A DNA stretch of 64,000 nucleotides from positions 124,001 to 188,000 of the forward strand of contig NZ_QVMT01000012.1 of NCBI RefSeq assembly GCF_003418935.1. Direction: 5' to 3'. This DNA comes from Emticicia sp. C21 (GTDB taxonomy: Bacteria; Bacteroidota; Bacteroidia; Cytophagales; Spirosomataceae). Each line of letters begins with the position of its first letter. The stretch's first letter is position 1. A model generated the notes under the pieces. That model did not search any database. It was not told where the DNA came from and saw only the letters and a list, made by a program, of their open reading frames with translations. Made by a program: the position numbers and the translations under genes. This document shows, in pieces, positions 62,433 to 64,000 of the stretch.

Positions 62433-63129
62433 AATTTATATATTAGGGTTTATTTTCCTGTTCTCGAGCACGATGTCTTTTGCCGATAAAGGTACTTTAT
62501 CAAAGGCTCATGTAGATTCATTGAAGAGAAGTGAAAAAAAACTATGGTATGTAGACAAGTTTCAGAGTGAACAAAAACCTGTACCCAAACAAATACCGGA
62601 GGAGGAAGAAGAAAGAGGCGATTCAAGCAGAATTAGTGAAATAATCGCTTCTGTTTTTCAAGTCCTGATTTGGATTATTATCGGCTTAGCCATTATTGGG
62701 GCTTGTTATCTTATATTAAAAAACCTAAAAGGTTTTAAATTCAAAACTAATCCCGAAATTCCTGTTACTACGGCAGAAGTGCCAACAGAAGAATTGGATA
62801 TTCAGGCCGTCAATACTGTTGATTTAAGTAGTCAGATAGAAAAATGCATTCAGGATGGAAATTATCGTCTGGCTGTAAGATACTACTATTTATGGGTGAT
62901 GAAAATACTGAATGAATCTCATCAGATAGAATTTAATATCGATAAAACCAATCAGGATTATACGCAGGAACTAAGCCGGAAAAATACTTTTTCAAGAGAA
63001 AGGCTCAGGTTGTTTATTCAATGCACACGCTATTATGAGTATTTATGGTTTGGCAATTTTACTGTTTCTGAGCCTTCATTTCAAAGAATTGAAAAAACTT
63101 TTAAAGATTTTTTGACTAAAAAAGCATGA
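62398..63129 (+). CDS. DUF4129 domain protein
   Basis: 243 residues with a signal peptide (MKNIWKTLFIDKIYILGFIFLFSSTMSFA), a periplasmic acidic linker, one transmembrane helix (ASVFQVLIWIIIGLAIIGACYLIL, about residues 85-108) and a cytosolic helical domain with YRLAVRYYYLWVMKILNES and RLRLFIQCTRYYEYLWFGNF, which is the DUF4129 pattern. The start overlaps the SpoIIM gene by 35 nt and the stop overlaps the next start by 4 nt, so the three are translationally coupled. Confidence 0.88.
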   Translation: MKNIWKTLFIDKIYILGFIFLFSSTMSFADKGTLSKAHVDSLKRSEKKLWYVDKFQSEQKPVPKQIPEEEEERGDSSRISEIIASVFQVLIWIIIGLAIIGACYLILKNLKGFKFKTNPEIPVTTAEVPTEELDIQAVNTVDLSSQIEKCIQDGNYRLAVRYYYLWVMKILNESHQIEFNIDKTNQDYTQELSRKNTFSRERLRLFIQCTRYYEYLWFGNFTVSEPSFQRIEKTFKDFLTKKA

Positions 63130-64000
63130 AAGGAAACTTACTGATAGTGGGTATTATCTTGGTAGGAATAGTGATTTTTCTCTTTTTCGGGTTAGACCTT
63201 TTTTCTTCTTTAGATAAAAAGTTTGATAAGTTCTTCACAGTTAGCCCCAATTCGTATAGACCTTACGACTGCAAGTTTTTTTATGATGAATTGAAACAGA
63301 ATGCAGGCGGTGGATTCAGCGAAAACAAACTTCGTTTTGATATAAGTGGCTATGGTAGCTTAGAAAGTGTCAATAATACCTATGTAATTGTTGCCCCTAA
63401 TTTTTATCCTACAGGTGCAAGCATTCATCAACTGAAAAAATTTGCGGGTAGCGGTAATAATGTTTTTATCTCAGCTTATGGCCTTACTTCTGAATTTATC
63501 GATTCTTTATATTATTCACCTAAAAGCGATGAATTGAATACAGCCTATCCTCCTTATTTAGCTGAAAGCCGTTGGAATATTACCTGGAAAGAAGATAGCT
63601 TATCTACAAAATATAATTTATTCGGGCATAAGCCGAGCACGGCAGTTTTAGATTCTATTTACCTGCGAAGCAACGATTTGGTAACGGCCATTGATACAAT
63701 TATTACCGATAATGAAAACAGGATCCAGATGCTTGAACTAACCTGTGGATATGGGCGTATATTTCTGTGTAATAACCCGATACTTGTAAGTAATTATTTC
63801 TTGCTTTATAAAGATAATTACACGCTCTTTAATAAAATAGCCGACAAAATAAACCTGGCAGATAATAATATTATATGGGACGATTATTACCGGACCATAA
63901 ATAGCCTTGAAGATGATTCAAGAGATTCTACAGGGATAGGCAGGAGTGAGGTATTACGGGTAATATTCAAGAATCCACCATTGGTTTGGGCATTTTATAC
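63126..64000 (+). CDS. DUF4350 domain protein, 5' part (runs off the window end)
   Basis: An open frame starts at the ATG at 63126 (ATGA overlap with the DUF4129 stop) and continues to the window edge without a stop, about 291 codons. An N-terminal signal-anchor helix (NLLIVGIILVGIVIFLFFGLDLF) is followed by a domain with NSYRPYDCKFFYDELKQ and YVIVAPNFYPTGASIHQLKKFAGSGNNVFISAYG, the DUF4350 (GATase-like) fold. In this neighbourhood the next genes are usually a MoxR ATPase and DUF58 protein. Confidence 0.85.
   Translation, partial: MKGNLLIVGIILVGIVIFLFFGLDLFSSLDKKFDKFFTVSPNSYRPYDCKFFYDELKQNAGGGFSENKLRFDISGYGSLESVNNTYVIVAPNFYPTGASIHQLKKFAGSGNNVFISAYGLTSEFIDSLYYSPKSDELNTAYPPYLAESRWNITWKEDSLSTKYNLFGHKPSTAVLDSIYLRSNDLVTAIDTIITDNENRIQMLELTCGYGRIFLCNNPILVSNYFLLYKDNYTLFNKIADKINLADNNIIWDDYYRTINSLEDDSRDSTGIGRSEVLRVIFKNPPLVWAFY

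Overview
The window looks like the chromosome of a free-living, AT-rich (roughly 40% GC by eye) Bacteroidota bacterium, most likely Cytophagales. The grounds are SusC/SusD pairs, TonB-dependent receptors with Bacteroidota-type signal peptides, LytTR regulators, genes without Shine-Dalgarno sequences, a long-form IspH, and the RDD/SpoIIM/DUF4129/DUF4350 gene set. I see no tRNA, rRNA, phage, IS element or CRISPR array.

Region 1 (1-20.5 kb, nearly all minus strand) is a polysaccharide-utilisation and uronate-catabolism locus. SusC, SusD and a small lipoprotein form one transcription unit that ends in a clear terminator. Downstream, behind its own promoter region with a candidate LacI-type operator, come a KdgF-like cupin, an esterase, a lipoprotein, GH95, GH105-DUF4350, uxaC, GH106 and an ExuT-like transporter, followed by a DUF4440 protein, a frame-shifted serine hydrolase and the start of dapA. 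The enzymes suggest removal of rhamnose, fucose/L-galactose and unsaturated uronate from a rhamnose- and uronate-containing plant glycan such as RG-II, RG-I or arabinogalactan. No polysaccharide lyase is present.

Region 2 (21-41 kb) is signalling plus exopolysaccharide synthesis: a three-PAS hybrid kinase with REC and HPt, a LytTR regulator, a free HPt protein, processive GT2 enzymes, a half-length TolC-like protein, a polysaccharide co-polymerase with a degenerate kinase domain, Wzy, Wzx, GT14 and several GT4/GT2 genes. It also has a priming sugar transferase fused to a dead receiver domain, next to a free receiver protein. The number of phosphorelay parts among biosynthetic genes is the most unusual feature of the window.

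Region 3 (41.7-48 kb) holds an AraC regulator, an aldo/keto reductase, a TonB-dependent receptor whose start codon directly follows a terminator hairpin, and a CPA1 Na+/H+ antiporter.

Region 4 (48-52.4 kb) is a second uronate cluster: GH88, kduI, kduD and a divergent LacI-family regulator. The kduD/lacI intergenic region carries a 30-bp element that matches the one upstream of the kdgF operon at 27 of 30 positions. This ties the two clusters, 36 kb apart, into one probable regulon.

Region 5 (52.4-64 kb) contains a lipoprotein and a TonB receptor, both preceded by TGCAA-N5-TTGCA-type palindromes (a candidate Fur/Zur-family metal regulon). It continues with a Wzi/RemB-like outer-membrane barrel, ispH, a 67-residue orphan protein with its own terminator, an FAD monooxygenase, and the start of a conserved RDD/SpoIIM/DUF4129/DUF4350 cluster that runs off the window end.
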